Of a DNA stretch of 63,276 nucleotides, positions 1-8,936 are shown piece by piece. The notes beneath the pieces are model-generated. The model worked only from the letters and a program-made list of their open reading frames with translations, was not told the origin of the DNA and made no database searches. The DNA is taken from NCBI GenBank assembly GCA_017694795.1, contig JADIMM010000085.1:1-63276 (forward strand), in the 5' to 3' direction. Every line of letters starts with the position of its first letter. The stretch's first letter is position 1. This DNA is from Candidatus Gallitreponema excrementavium. Its GTDB lineage: Bacteria; Spirochaetota; Spirochaetia; Treponematales; Treponemataceae. The translations under genes and the position numbers were made by a program.

Positions 1-2
1 GC

Positions 3-722
3 CGTGAACTTCCTGATACAACAAAAACTCTAAAAAAAATCGCAGGCATTTTTTCCTGTCTTGTTTTTGAATTTCCGGAAAATAGACCGGAAAAAATTCC
101 AGACAGAGAAAAAATAAAGAAACAGGTTTTAAAACTGGATGAATTCGGAATTACATTTTCAATCAGATGTACTTATTTTCCAAGCATTAAGCCCCGGCAG
201 GTTGATTTTTTTGATTATTTGTTTACATTACGCCCGAACAGCCTGGAATTACCTACTGAAAAAGGGGTAGGCCTGGAAATAGCTTTTGATGTGGATTTTT
301 TCTACAATGAGGGCAGGGCTGTTTCCTGGTTTGAAATCCTTGTTGCTTTTTTAAAAATTACCCCCTTTGATTTTTTTGTTGAGTTTGATACTTTCAGGCA
401 AAAAAATCGGTTTACTTCAATACCTTTGAAACACATAGACATTGAGAAAATACAGATTCTCTTTGTTTCTGAATTGCTCAGGAAAAAAAATCTCAGGTCA
501 TATTTTCCATGTATAAAAAATATTATTTCATTAAACGGGGCATATAGCAGGGCTTACGGCGAGGGTGAGGAAACAGTTCTGGACCTCGAATGGAATCCAC
601 AGGATATTTTCGGAGAAGACATTGCAAATATTAAAAGATTTTGTACCGAAGTATGCCGCGAGAAAGGCCGGTACAAGGTTTGGAACCGGGAGGGGGAGGT
701 TGTTATCGAACCTGTAGGTTAA
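3..722 (+). CDS. Unknown protein, 5' end outside window
   Basis: The reading frame is open from the first bases of the window to the TAA at 722, so the gene begins upstream and only its last 239 codons are visible. I do not recognise the family. The visible part is a soluble-looking mix of hydrophobic and charged segments with no signal peptide, membrane span or clear catalytic motif. Its last four bases overlap the end of glgC on the other strand, so the two genes converge with no room for a terminator between them. Internal TTG or ATG codons could be proposed as starts, but the uninterrupted upstream frame with the same composition argues for a truncated entry. Confidence 0.75.
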   Translation, partial: RELPDTTKTLKKIAGIFSCLVFEFPENRPEKIPDREKIKKQVLKLDEFGITFSIRCTYFPSIKPRQVDFFDYLFTLRPNSLELPTEKGVGLEIAFDVDFFYNEGRAVSWFEILVAFLKITPFDFFVEFDTFRQKNRFTSIPLKHIDIEKIQILFVSELLRKKNLRSYFPCIKNIISLNGAYSRAYGEGEETVLDLEWNPQDIFGEDIANIKRFCTEVCREKGRYKVWNREGEVVIEPVG

Positions 723-1987
723 ATTACGGTGCCATTCTCAAGTACCGAATCCTTTAGGATTATATATATTCCGTCCTTAACATGGTAATTGCCGTAATCT
801 CCGTCAGGGGGAATCCCGTTAAAACCTATGGAGCAGTTACAGCCGATTCTGGCATTTTTGTCTATGATTGCCCGCCTTATTCTGGTATTTGCACCTATAC
901 CCAGATTAGGTATTCCTTTCATTTCATGGAGAATTTTTTCTTCCGGGGTTTCGTATTCGTCTGCCCCCATACATACAACGCCTTCCAGGTAACAGGAATT
1001 TTCTATAATGCTGCGTAGTCCTATTATGGAATAATTAATCTGGGAATTTGTAATTATACATCCTTCAGAAGTAATAACCTGGTTTAAATAAGCCCCGTTT
1101 ATTTTTGAGGGCGGAAGATTCCTGTTATGAGTAAAAATCGGACGCACTTCATCGTAAAAATTAAATTTTGGTGTTATCGAAGTCAAATCAATGTTGGCAT
1201 CATAAAAATTTTTAATTGTCCCAATATCCGTCCAATATCCGTCAAAAAAATAAGATGAAATTTTATATTTGTCCAACGCGTAAGGAATTACATCATGGCC
1301 AAAATCCTTAAGATCATTGTCGAGTATTTTTTCAATTACATCTGCGTTAAAAATATACATGCCCATGGAACCCCAGAATTCAGGAGTACTTCTGTCCCCT
1401 TCATCTTTCTTTTCAGCAGCCCAGTAGTCTATGTCAATTTTATCATAGTCTGGCTTCTCGATAAAATCACATACATGGTGGCTACCGTCAATTTTGAGAA
1501 TCCCCATGGAGGAAACCGTGCGTTTCTTTATTTTCGTAGCTGCAAGGGAAATGTCTGATCCGGATTCAATATGAAATTTCATAAAATCATCCAAATCCAT
1601 TCTGTAAAGCTGATCTCCTGATAATATTATGTAATGTGTGGGCTTTAATCTTCTAAAGTGGCAGAAATTTTTTCTTACTGCATCGGCCGTTCCGCCGTAC
1701 CATCCGTTATGATCAAAGGTTTCTTCTGCTGCAAGAATTTCCACAAAACCCTTTGAAAAATAGTCCATATTGTAGGCTCTTGCTATATGGATGTGCAGGG
1801 ACGCGGAATTAAACTGTGTGAGGATATAAATCTGCCTGAATCCGGAATTTATGCAGTTGGAAATAGGAATGTCAACTATTCTGTGACTTCCGCCGAAAGG
1901 TACGGCTGGCTTTGACCGTTCCTTTGTCAGCGGATATAAGCGGGTCCCTTTTCCTCCTCCTAAAATCAAAGATAAAACTCTCGGCAC
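719..1987 (-). CDS. glgC: Glucose-1-phosphate adenylyltransferase
   Basis: GlgC makes ADP-glucose from ATP and glucose-1-phosphate, the committed step of bacterial glycogen synthesis in the cytoplasm. The N-terminus carries the nucleotidyltransferase signature GGGKGTRLYPLT, followed by KPAVPFGG, the WYGGTADAVR loop and the LSGDQLYRMD segment with the catalytic aspartate. The C-terminal third has the hexapeptide-type left-handed helix residues (IIDKNARIGCNCSIG). The wording of these motifs resembles the plant/cyanobacterial branch more than the enterobacterial one. Length (422 aa) fits the family. The start is GTG, preceded by GGAGG at a good distance. No other glg genes are in the window. It is divergent from the flagellar rod operon. 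Confidence 0.95.
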   Translation of the reverse strand: MPRVLSLILGGGKGTRLYPLTKERSKPAVPFGGSHRIVDIPISNCINSGFRQIYILTQFNSASLHIHIARAYNMDYFSKGFVEILAAEETFDHNGWYGGTADAVRKNFCHFRRLKPTHYIILSGDQLYRMDLDDFMKFHIESGSDISLAATKIKKRTVSSMGILKIDGSHHVCDFIEKPDYDKIDIDYWAAEKKDEGDRSTPEFWGSMGMYIFNADVIEKILDNDLKDFGHDVIPYALDKYKISSYFFDGYWTDIGTIKNFYDANIDLTSITPKFNFYDEVRPIFTHNRNLPPSKINGAYLNQVITSEGCIITNSQINYSIIGLRSIIENSCYLEGVVCMGADEYETPEEKILHEMKGIPNLGIGANTRIRRAIIDKNARIGCNCSIGFNGIPPDGDYGNYHVKDGIYIILKDSVLENGTVI

Positions 1988-2016
1988 AAAAAACCTCCAA
2001 TGCCCAACCTACAGTA

Positions 2017-2022
2017 ATTATA
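2017..2022 (-). promoter_or_regulatory. Candidate -10 element for glgC
   Basis: On the minus strand a perfect TATAAT lies about 30 bases upstream of the GTG start of glgC. The -35 match 17 bases further up (TGGTAA) is poor, so an activator may be needed or the call may be wrong. Confidence 0.35.
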
Positions 2023-2047
2023 ATATTTTTTTTCCTTACTTACCAGT

Positions 2048-2074
2048 TAATGGTTTGTAAAAAAAAACCGATAA
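2048..2074 (+). promoter_or_regulatory. Sigma-28-type promoter for flgF-flgG-flgJ
   Basis: TAAT (2048-2051), 15 bases, then ACCGATAA (2067-2074). This is close to the flagellar sigma-28 (FliA) consensus TAAA-N15-GCCGATAA, with one mismatch in each box. The predicted start of transcription falls just before the GGAGG of flgF. Confidence 0.65.
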
Positions 2075-2094
2075 ATAAAACGTACGGAGGTCTT

Positions 2095-2898
2095 ATGATC
2101 AGAGGTTGGTATACCGCTGCCAGTGGTATGAATGCACAGCAGTACAGACTTGATGCGATTTCAAATAACCTTGCAAATGTTGATACAACTTCATACAAGA
2201 GGGATGTGGCTGTAAGTAAAGCATTTCCGGAGCTTTTGATAAGAAGAATGAGGGATGACGGAGAATATCTAAATCCTTTCGGATCTGCCGATGTAGCCCC
2301 CATAGTAGGAAAAGTAGGATTGGGAGTCGAACTTAACGAGTTGTATACGGTTTTTGAACAGGGTTCCTTTAAAGAAACTGGTAATTCTACAGATATAGCA
2401 TTAAACGGAGACGGTTTTCTCGTTGTAAAAACTCCGGAAGGTGAAAGATTTACCCGGAACGGTAATTTTTTTATCGGTGTGGAAGGATATTTGGAAACTA
2501 AGGAAGGTTTTCCCGTAATGGGTGAAAAAGGACCTCTCAATCTTGGAAATATTCCGTTTACAATCGATAAAGACGGCAGAATATTCAGAAATGATGAAGG
2601 AAGGGAAGGCGAATATATAGACCGCCTTGCCATTGTGAATTTTGATAATACAAGATACTTGAAAAAGACCGGATCGAGCATGTATGCCGATACCGTGGTT
2701 TCCGGCAAGCCTTTTTCGGCTGAAGGGGCAGAAAGACCTGTTGTATCCCAAGGGTTTGTTGAGTCATCAAATGTAAATGTCGTAAATGAAATGGTACAGA
2801 TGATTGAGGTAAACCGGGCCTATGAGGCAAATCAAAAAACAATTCAAGCCGGGGATACTATGCTGAATAAATTGTGGTCAGAAGTCGTAAAGGTTTAA
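2095..2898 (+). CDS. flgF: Flagellar basal-body rod protein FlgF
   Basis: A 267-residue rod protein of the flagellar axial family, secreted through the flagellar export apparatus into the periplasm, where in spirochetes the whole filament stays. The N-terminus (TAASGMNAQQ, then ISNNLANVDTTSYKRD) and the C-terminus (VNEMVQMIEVNRAYEANQKTIQ) are the paired coiled-coil ends typical of FlgF/FlgG. It starts at ATG 2095 after GGAGG. The frame is open further upstream, but that extension lies before the promoter and lacks rod motifs. It is first of three rod genes, followed 20 bases later by flgG. FlgF and FlgG are close paralogues; the assignment as FlgF rests on gene order and on the weaker match to FlgG consensus. 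Confidence 0.9.
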   Translation: MIRGWYTAASGMNAQQYRLDAISNNLANVDTTSYKRDVAVSKAFPELLIRRMRDDGEYLNPFGSADVAPIVGKVGLGVELNELYTVFEQGSFKETGNSTDIALNGDGFLVVKTPEGERFTRNGNFFIGVEGYLETKEGFPVMGEKGPLNLGNIPFTIDKDGRIFRNDEGREGEYIDRLAIVNFDNTRYLKKTGSSMYADTVVSGKPFSAEGAERPVVSQGFVESSNVNVVNEMVQMIEVNRAYEANQKTIQAGDTMLNKLWSEVVKV

Positions 2899-2918
2899 AA
2901 TAAAGGAGTACAGAGTTT

Positions 2919-3713
2919 ATGGTTAGAAGTTTATGGACAGCCGCCAGCGGTATGAATGGCCAACAGTCAAATATAGACACAGTTGCAAATAATCTGTCGA
3001 ATGTTAATACTACAGGATTTAAAAAACAGAGGGTTGAATTTGAGGATCTGTTATATCAGACTGTAAGAACAGCCGGGACACCGGCAACAGAGGATACTCT
3101 TACTCCTGTAGGGGTTCAAATGGGCCATGGTGTAAAGGTTGCAGCAACACAAAGAATGTTTAATCAGGGTAACCTGCAAAACACGGAAAATGTAACTGAC
3201 CTGGCTATTCAGGGGGAAGGTTTCTTTAGAGTGCTGCAATATGACGGGTCTTATGCATATACCAGGGACGGTTCATTTAAAATCGATTCCAACGGTCAGA
3301 TTGTAAATTCAAACGGACTTAAACTGATGCCTGAAATAATTTTACCGGAGGGGTTTTTAAGTGATTCCCTGGCAATAAGTCAGGACGGAAGAGTGACTGT
3401 GAAAGTGGACGGTTCAAATGACCCGGTGGAGGTAGGGCAGATTCAGTTATACAGGTTTCCCAACGCTGCAGGTTTATCCAGCCAGGGGGACAACCTTTTT
3501 AAGGTAACGGCAGCATCAGGAGATGAAATCCAGGGACAGCCGGGATTTGACGGAATGGGTAAAACCATCCATAAATTCCTTGAAATGTCAAATGTTTCTG
3601 CCGTTAATGAAATGGTAAACATGATTGTTGCCCAAAGGGCATATGAATTCAGCTCGAAGGCCATTCAGACAAGTGATAATATGCTTGGTACAGCAGTAGG
3701 CTTGAAAAGGTAG
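2919..3713 (+). CDS. flgG: Flagellar distal rod protein FlgG
   Basis: Distal rod subunit, 264 aa, joining the proximal rod to the hook in the periplasm. The N-terminus MVRSLWTAASGM and the NNLSNVNTTGFKK motif are textbook FlgG, as is the C-terminal VNEMVNMIVAQRAYEFSSKA followed by IQTSDNML. AAGGAG precedes the ATG by about 10 bases. It sits between flgF and the rod-binding gene with short gaps, so the three are read as one operon from the sigma-28-like promoter at 2048. The length is the usual 260-265 aa. Confidence 0.95.
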   Translation: MVRSLWTAASGMNGQQSNIDTVANNLSNVNTTGFKKQRVEFEDLLYQTVRTAGTPATEDTLTPVGVQMGHGVKVAATQRMFNQGNLQNTENVTDLAIQGEGFFRVLQYDGSYAYTRDGSFKIDSNGQIVNSNGLKLMPEIILPEGFLSDSLAISQDGRVTVKVDGSNDPVEVGQIQLYRFPNAAGLSSQGDNLFKVTAASGDEIQGQPGFDGMGKTIHKFLEMSNVSAVNEMVNMIVAQRAYEFSSKAIQTSDNMLGTAVGLKR

Positions 3714-3745
3714 CAACTAGTTTTTCTTTAGGTGGTGTTTAAAAT

Positions 3746-4273
3746 ATGGAGCAATTAGGAACTATTAACTATCATGGATTCGGAATCCAGGGCTATGATG
3801 TTATCAATGCTTCCAAATCTGCATCGGAGTTAAGCAGAGTTGGAAATTCATTTGATTCAGTATTAAAAGCCGCCATGGAAAAAAATTCGGTAACAGCCCC
3901 AGTTGAAAAAAGTTTGGATGCGAATCCCCTGAATTCCGGTATAACAGGAGATTATATTCAGAAGGGCGAATCTCCGTTTGGCAGTGCTCCTGTTGGAATG
4001 GCAGCAAACTCCGGCGACGGTAATCCAGATCATAACAAAAAGGTTGAAATCGACAGGAATTCAAAGTTGTATAAATCCGCATTGGAACTTGAATCATATA
4101 TAGTAAAAATTATGTTGAATTCCATGAGAAATACATTGAATTCCTCGTTATCTATGGATAACAGCTATGCCTCCAAGGTATATAAGGATATGCTTTATGA
4201 CCAGCTGGCAACAACTATGACAGAAAATGCCGGTTTTGGCCTGGCTGACCAGGTATATTTACAGCTTAAATAA
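3746..4273 (+). CDS. flgJ: Rod-binding protein, FlgJ N-terminal type
   Basis: A 175-residue protein whose C-terminal half (ELESYIVKIMLNSMRNTL, then YKDMLYDQLATTM and GLADQVYLQL) is the rod-binding domain of FlgJ. That domain caps the growing rod in the periplasm. The muramidase domain found in the enterobacterial protein is absent, as is usual outside the gamma/beta-proteobacteria. The first half is low in recognisable structure. ATG at 3746 follows AGGTGG. It is the third gene of the rod operon. Confidence 0.8.
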   Translation: MEQLGTINYHGFGIQGYDVINASKSASELSRVGNSFDSVLKAAMEKNSVTAPVEKSLDANPLNSGITGDYIQKGESPFGSAPVGMAANSGDGNPDHNKKVEIDRNSKLYKSALELESYIVKIMLNSMRNTLNSSLSMDNSYASKVYKDMLYDQLATTMTENAGFGLADQVYLQLK

Positions 4274-4343
4274 AAAAAACATACCTCTTGTACAACTGAA
4301 AGTTTTATATCATTATAATAGCTGGTATTTTACAGGAGGTTTT

Positions 4344-5723
4344 ATGAATCTTGTTAATTTATATAAAAAAACAGACCTATCGTTCATTGAAAAACTTTCA
4401 CATATTGCAGAAAAAAATGATAAAATAGACCCGGAGTTATACTCTAAATATGGTGTAAAAAGAGGGCTTCGGGAAGAAGATGGAAAAGGAGTCCTTGTAG
4501 GACTTACCAGAGTTGGCTCCGTACTGGGGTATGAGGTTTCCGAAGACGGGGTAAAGAAACCTATTCCTGGAAAGCTTATATACAGGGGATATGATGTAGA
4601 AGAACTTATAAAGGATTCTGCAGATAATTCCCAGTTTGGATTTGAACAGACCGCTTACCTCCTGTTATTTGGTGAATTACCTGATAAAGACCAGCTTGAA
4701 GAGTTTAAAATTAAACTTGGGGAATTAAGGCAGTTGCCTCCAGGGTTTACAGAAGACATGATTATGAAGGCCCCCTCATCGGATATAATGAATAAGCTTG
4801 CAAGAGGCGTCCTTGCCAGTTATTCTTATGATAGTAATCCGGAGGATGTTTCTGCGGCGAATGTTTTAAGGCAGTGTGTAGAGCTTCTTTCCAGGTTTTC
4901 TACGCTGGTAGCCTATGCATATCAGGCAAAACGCCGGTACTACGACGGAAAAAGTATGTATATCCATAATCCCAAACCGGAATTATCTACAGCGGAGAAT
5001 TTCCTCCGGTTAATCAGACGGGACAAGGAATATGACAGGCTTGAGGCTGAACTTCTTGATTTGGCTTTGATTCTTCATGCTGAACATGGAGGTGGAAACA
5101 ATTCTACATTTTCTATTCATGTTGTGTCATCTACCGATACGGATACTTATTCTGCTGTAGCTGCCGCAGTAGGCTCGTTGAAGGGAAGAAGGCACGGAGG
5201 GGCAAATATTAAAGTCATGCACATGATGGATGATATAAAAGCCAATGTTAAGGACTGGTCCAGTGAGAAAGAGGTAGAGGCTTATTTGCGGAAAATCTTG
5301 AGAAAAGAAGCCTTTGACAGAACCGGTTTGATTTATGGTCAGGGTCATGCGGTTTACACTATTTCAGATCCAAGAGCCATTCTTTTGAGGGATAAGGCTA
5401 AAGAACTGGCAGAAAGTAAGGGTTTCAGCGATGAATTTGCCCTTTACTGTCTCATCGAAAAACTTGTTCCAAAAGTTTTTGCTGAAGAAAAGGGTAGTGA
5501 TAAGCAGATTTGTACAAATGTAGACTTTTTTTCGGGTTTTGTTTATTCAATGCTCAATATTCCACGGGAATTATTTACCCCATTGTTTGCAATCTCCAGA
5601 ATCGCAGGATGGTCGGCCCACAGGTTGGAAGAAATTGTTTCCGGTGGCAGAATTTACCGTCCGGCTTTTAAACAGGTTGAAGAATTGAAAGAATATATAC
5701 CGCTGAATAAAAGGAAAGAATAG
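4344..5723 (+). CDS. gltA: Citrate synthase
   Basis: Condenses acetyl-CoA and oxaloacetate to citrate. The 459-aa protein shows the family landmarks in order: an LLLFGELP segment, the first catalytic histidine in HAEHGGGN, RRHGGAN, the second histidine in YGQGHAVYTISDPRA, the catalytic aspartate in NVDFFSGFVY, and GWSAHRLEE with a CoA/citrate-binding arginine. The glycine after HAEH, where many enzymes have glutamate, is typical of the clostridial-like branch. The start is ATG 4344 behind AGGAGG; an open stretch upstream overlaps flgJ and is not used. In anaerobic spirochetes such an enzyme most likely feeds 2-oxoglutarate/glutamate synthesis rather than a full cycle. 2-Methylcitrate synthase is a possible alternative. 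Confidence 0.9.
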   Translation: MNLVNLYKKTDLSFIEKLSHIAEKNDKIDPELYSKYGVKRGLREEDGKGVLVGLTRVGSVLGYEVSEDGVKKPIPGKLIYRGYDVEELIKDSADNSQFGFEQTAYLLLFGELPDKDQLEEFKIKLGELRQLPPGFTEDMIMKAPSSDIMNKLARGVLASYSYDSNPEDVSAANVLRQCVELLSRFSTLVAYAYQAKRRYYDGKSMYIHNPKPELSTAENFLRLIRRDKEYDRLEAELLDLALILHAEHGGGNNSTFSIHVVSSTDTDTYSAVAAAVGSLKGRRHGGANIKVMHMMDDIKANVKDWSSEKEVEAYLRKILRKEAFDRTGLIYGQGHAVYTISDPRAILLRDKAKELAESKGFSDEFALYCLIEKLVPKVFAEEKGSDKQICTNVDFFSGFVYSMLNIPRELFTPLFAISRIAGWSAHRLEEIVSGGRIYRPAFKQVEELKEYIPLNKRKE

Positions 5724-5752
5724 GCAGGAAACACCTAAAAAAAGGAAGTTAT

Positions 5753-6418
5753 ATGGCAGATAAACATATTAATTATTTTGCGTTGGATAAGGCCTGTGAA
5801 AAAAAAGGTTGCCCTCTTTGTTCCATAATTGAAGAAAGAATTGAAAAGTATATTGACAATATGCTTTTTGAACATGTTTCGGACAGAACTTTCAGGCGCT
5901 TTTTCAGGGAGGCCGGGGGGTTCTGCTCTGCCCATTCCCGCAAGCTTGATTCTTTCCGGGATGGTCTTGCAGTGGCAATATTGTCCCGTGATGTTCTTGA
6001 AAATGCCATGCCCTACATAAATAAAAATAAGGCTCCAAAATATAAAGGTCTGTGTCCGGCTTGCCGGGAACAGCAGCGCATAGAAAAGGAATTTCTCACT
6101 TTTATGTGCTGTCTTGACACTTCGGAAGAAGAAGATAAAGAACTTATTGACAAATATCTTGCCTCGGAAGGACTTTGTTTTCCACATTTTTTAGAGTTGC
6201 TGAAAGTTGCAAAAAAGATTCCAGGATGGTTATCAGATTTTGAAAAAGGAAAGATAGAAAAACTTTTAAAACGCACTGCAAATTTTATAGAGTTTTCAGC
6301 CTGGGGAAGACAGGAGGACTTTAAAAAATTGTCTGCAGAAGACAAAGTCGTATGGAAAGAGGCAGCAAGGTTTATAAGGGGCTCCGGGTATCATGATGGG
6401 GAGCAGGAGGAAGCATGA
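5753..6418 (+). CDS. DUF6062-like Cys/His protein
   Basis: A 221-aa cytoplasmic-looking protein that I match to the uncharacterised DUF6062 group. Its striking feature is two similar modules. The first has CPLC near residue 20 followed by GGFCSAH near residue 57. The second has CPAC near residue 100 followed by GLCFPH near residue 140. Each could bind a metal through CxxC plus CxxH. The rest is helical and charged. The stop overlaps the start of lepB by four bases (ATGA), so translation of the two is coupled. No catalytic residues are evident; a metal-binding or redox role is inference. Confidence 0.75.
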   Translation: MADKHINYFALDKACEKKGCPLCSIIEERIEKYIDNMLFEHVSDRTFRRFFREAGGFCSAHSRKLDSFRDGLAVAILSRDVLENAMPYINKNKAPKYKGLCPACREQQRIEKEFLTFMCCLDTSEEEDKELIDKYLASEGLCFPHFLELLKVAKKIPGWLSDFEKGKIEKLLKRTANFIEFSAWGRQEDFKKLSAEDKVVWKEAARFIRGSGYHDGEQEEA

Positions 6419-8223
6419 AAGATTTATTTTTTCCGGAAAAACATAACAGACGACTTCTGAAATTCCAGATTTACAGCTTTGTAGTAACGGTTTCCCTTGT
6501 AATTTTTACAATTTTTTCATTTCCTTTAGGGATTAATCTTTCTACTCTTGCAATGCCTGTTAATATAATTTTTGCATTATTCGTTGTTAAGGTTTATTCT
6601 TCCTTTTTAAAGAAGTATAAAACCGACACACCTGTGCTATCCAGACAAATTACAGTTTATAAAAAAATCCTTGAATATTTGCCTTTTATTATGCTTGCAA
6701 CCTTTGTTTTGCAGAGGTTTACCCTGAAAAAATATCCCTTCGCCATAGATATTATCCAGGTTTTTCTATGGTTGGTGGTGTTTGTATTTTCACTTCTCAT
6801 ACTAAACCTTTTGTCCAAGAAAAAGCAGGAATCTGTGTTTGTTGATACAATATTCACAGCGAGGAAAAAGAATTTTTTTATTTCCTGTCTGGAATGGATT
6901 GATGCGCTTATTCAGGCAGCTTTTTTGGTTCTTCTCATTAACATTTTTATATTCCAGCTTTATGAAATCCCTTCTGAATCCATGGTACCCACATTCATGA
7001 TAAAAGACAAGGTTTTTGTTTTTAAAACTTTATCAGCTCCAAAATTTCCAATGACTGAAATTTCCCTTCCTCCATTACGTAAGTATGACAGGGGGGATGT
7101 AGTTGTACTAAAAAATCCAAAATATGAAAGAACTCCTAAAACTGAGGCTAAAACTTTTTTATCCCAATTTTTGTACATGATTACAGCAACTAAGGTCAAT
7201 ATTGATAAGACTGATGAAATGGGAAGAATGAAGGCAGATCCCCTGGTAAAGCGTATTACAGGTATCCCCGGGGAACAGCTTGTAATGGTTGGTGGTGTAC
7301 TTTATCACAGAAATGACTTGGATTCGGAATTTGTTCCGGTTACTGAGGATTCCATATGGTCAAATTGGCTGCTTTCTGATTTGCCTGCAGAGGACAAGGA
7401 ATATATAGCTTATTACCCTCTTAGTTTATTGGATCCTTCCGGGCCGGTTTATTCCGGTATGACGGATTCAGATTTATGGAGACTGGAAAAAGAAAATTAT
7501 GAGCAGCTTCTTTTTGTAGAAGATGAAATAAAACATTTTTCCCTTGAAGAAATTTCTTCAAACTGCAGGAAAGCAGCCATGGATTTTGCAAATTTACAGG
7601 CTGAATACGGAAAAAAATCTGACCGGGAATTTACTTATAATGATTCTTTTTTTAATGTCTTTTCGTTAAGCGGCGGAGCCTCTAGTCCGGAGGATACTGT
7701 TGCACGGAATCTGCTGAATTCATCCGATGGAAGTGATTTTTTTACTTCTTTCATGACGGAATGGATTGAAACAGCCCAATTAAAACGGGATCCTTTTGAA
7801 TCCTATATGTTTAAACTCAATTCATTAATAAAGCTTACCTACGGTCGGCTTATTGTGGAAAAGGTTAAATCAATAGTTCATAATTCCAGTATTGAATATC
7901 TTACTGACTCTTATGTTTCTACACTTAAGAATTCACTAAGGCGTTATGTAATGTACATGATGCTTAATGACCAGAGGAACATGCCTGTTTTCCCCAAGGA
8001 TTCCTTGATACCGGATAATTGTTTTTTTATGATGGGTGACAACCGTTTCAATTCCCTGGACTTAAGGCATTCTTATTCTTATCACAAGGAAAGCCTTGAT
8101 AAAAATGACAAATATTCTTTTTGGTACAATTCCAATCTGGAGCCGCAATATATTAACAAGTCAGATATTTTGGGAACTGCAATATTCAGATTCTGGCCTC
8201 CAAAAAGGGCAGGAATACTCTAA
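6415..8223 (+). CDS. lepB: Signal peptidase I, long spirochete form
   Basis: Removes signal peptides from exported proteins at the outer face of the inner membrane. The N-terminus has about five hydrophobic spans (near residues 16-36, 45-63, 88-106, 110-133 and 163-183), more than the one or two usual for LepB. Then come box B IPSESMVPT with nucleophile Ser189, box D LVKRITGIPGE with general base Lys279, and box E MMGDNRFNSLD near residue 540. Between boxes D and E lies an insert of over 200 residues with no recognised domain. Total length 602 aa is about twice that of E. coli LepB but matches what I recall of treponemal homologues. It is coupled to the upstream Cys/His gene. Confidence 0.9.
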   Translation: MKDLFFPEKHNRRLLKFQIYSFVVTVSLVIFTIFSFPLGINLSTLAMPVNIIFALFVVKVYSSFLKKYKTDTPVLSRQITVYKKILEYLPFIMLATFVLQRFTLKKYPFAIDIIQVFLWLVVFVFSLLILNLLSKKKQESVFVDTIFTARKKNFFISCLEWIDALIQAAFLVLLINIFIFQLYEIPSESMVPTFMIKDKVFVFKTLSAPKFPMTEISLPPLRKYDRGDVVVLKNPKYERTPKTEAKTFLSQFLYMITATKVNIDKTDEMGRMKADPLVKRITGIPGEQLVMVGGVLYHRNDLDSEFVPVTEDSIWSNWLLSDLPAEDKEYIAYYPLSLLDPSGPVYSGMTDSDLWRLEKENYEQLLFVEDEIKHFSLEEISSNCRKAAMDFANLQAEYGKKSDREFTYNDSFFNVFSLSGGASSPEDTVARNLLNSSDGSDFFTSFMTEWIETAQLKRDPFESYMFKLNSLIKLTYGRLIVEKVKSIVHNSSIEYLTDSYVSTLKNSLRRYVMYMMLNDQRNMPVFPKDSLIPDNCFFMMGDNRFNSLDLRHSYSYHKESLDKNDKYSFWYNSNLEPQYINKSDILGTAIFRFWPPKRAGIL

Positions 8224-8248
8224 ACTTTGCTCTCGATAAAAAAAAAGC

Positions 8249-8277
8249 TGGTTAATCCCGGAAAAATCTGATACAAT
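8249..8277 (+). promoter_or_regulatory. Candidate extended -10 promoter for cmk-rpsA
   Basis: TACAAT (8272-8277) is preceded by TG one base upstream, which makes an extended -10. The -35 (TGGTTA, 17 bases upstream) is weak. It lies directly before cmk, after the lepB stop. Confidence 0.4.
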
Positions 8278-8294
8278 TTTGTTGAGGTGATTGT

Positions 8295-8927
8295 ATGGTT
8301 ATTGCAATTGACGGCCCTGCCGGGTCTGGTAAAAGCACGGTGGCTAAGATTATAGCGGACAAGCTGGGGTTTGTTTTTCTTAATTCCGGAAGTTTTTACC
8401 GGGGTGTTTCACTTGTGGTAATCAGACAGGGTGTTTCCCTTGATCAAACGGAAAAAATTGTTGGGATTGCGCAGTCCATTGATTTTGGTTATGGAAACGG
8501 GAGGTTGTCAGTAAACGGAGAAGATGTGGAGGACCTGCTTCACAGTGATTCTGTTGATGCTGTTGTTGCCCAGATTTCGGCAATAATTCCGGTAAGACAC
8601 ATAATAAATAAAAAAATCCATGATATTGCCGGTAATATTAATCTGGTTTGTGAGGGCAGGGATATGACCACCGTTGTGTTTCCAGATGCGGATTTTAAAT
8701 TTTTCCTTGATGCAAGCCCTGAAGCCAGGGCTGAAAGGCGTTTTAAACAAGGTGTAAGTGACTTAACCTTGAAGGAAATAACAGATTCAATAAAGAAACG
8801 TGATGAAATTGATAAAAACAAGTCGGAAGGTGCCTTGGTAAAGGCCCCGGATGCTGAATATTTTGACACATCATACTTGACCATTAATCAAGTTTGTGAC
8901 AAATTATTAGAAAAAATACAATCATAA
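8295..8927 (+). CDS. cmk: (d)CMP kinase
   Basis: Phosphorylates CMP and dCMP to the diphosphates in pyrimidine salvage. The 210-aa protein begins with the P-loop DGPAGSGKSTVAK, followed by LNSGSFYRG and the substrate-binding EGRDMTTVVFP and KFFLDASPEARAERR segments of the family. GAGGTG precedes ATG 8295. It is nine bases upstream of rpsA; the cmk-rpsA pairing is widespread in bacteria and supports both calls. Confidence 0.95.
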   Translation: MVIAIDGPAGSGKSTVAKIIADKLGFVFLNSGSFYRGVSLVVIRQGVSLDQTEKIVGIAQSIDFGYGNGRLSVNGEDVEDLLHSDSVDAVVAQISAIIPVRHIINKKIHDIAGNINLVCEGRDMTTVVFPDADFKFFLDASPEARAERRFKQGVSDLTLKEITDSIKKRDEIDKNKSEGALVKAPDAEYFDTSYLTINQVCDKLLEKIQS

Positions 8928-8936
8928 GGGTTTATT

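Noticed and set aside
1912..2094. Upstream extension of flgF
   Set aside because: It overlaps glgC and the predicted promoter; rod motifs and GGAGG support ATG 2095.
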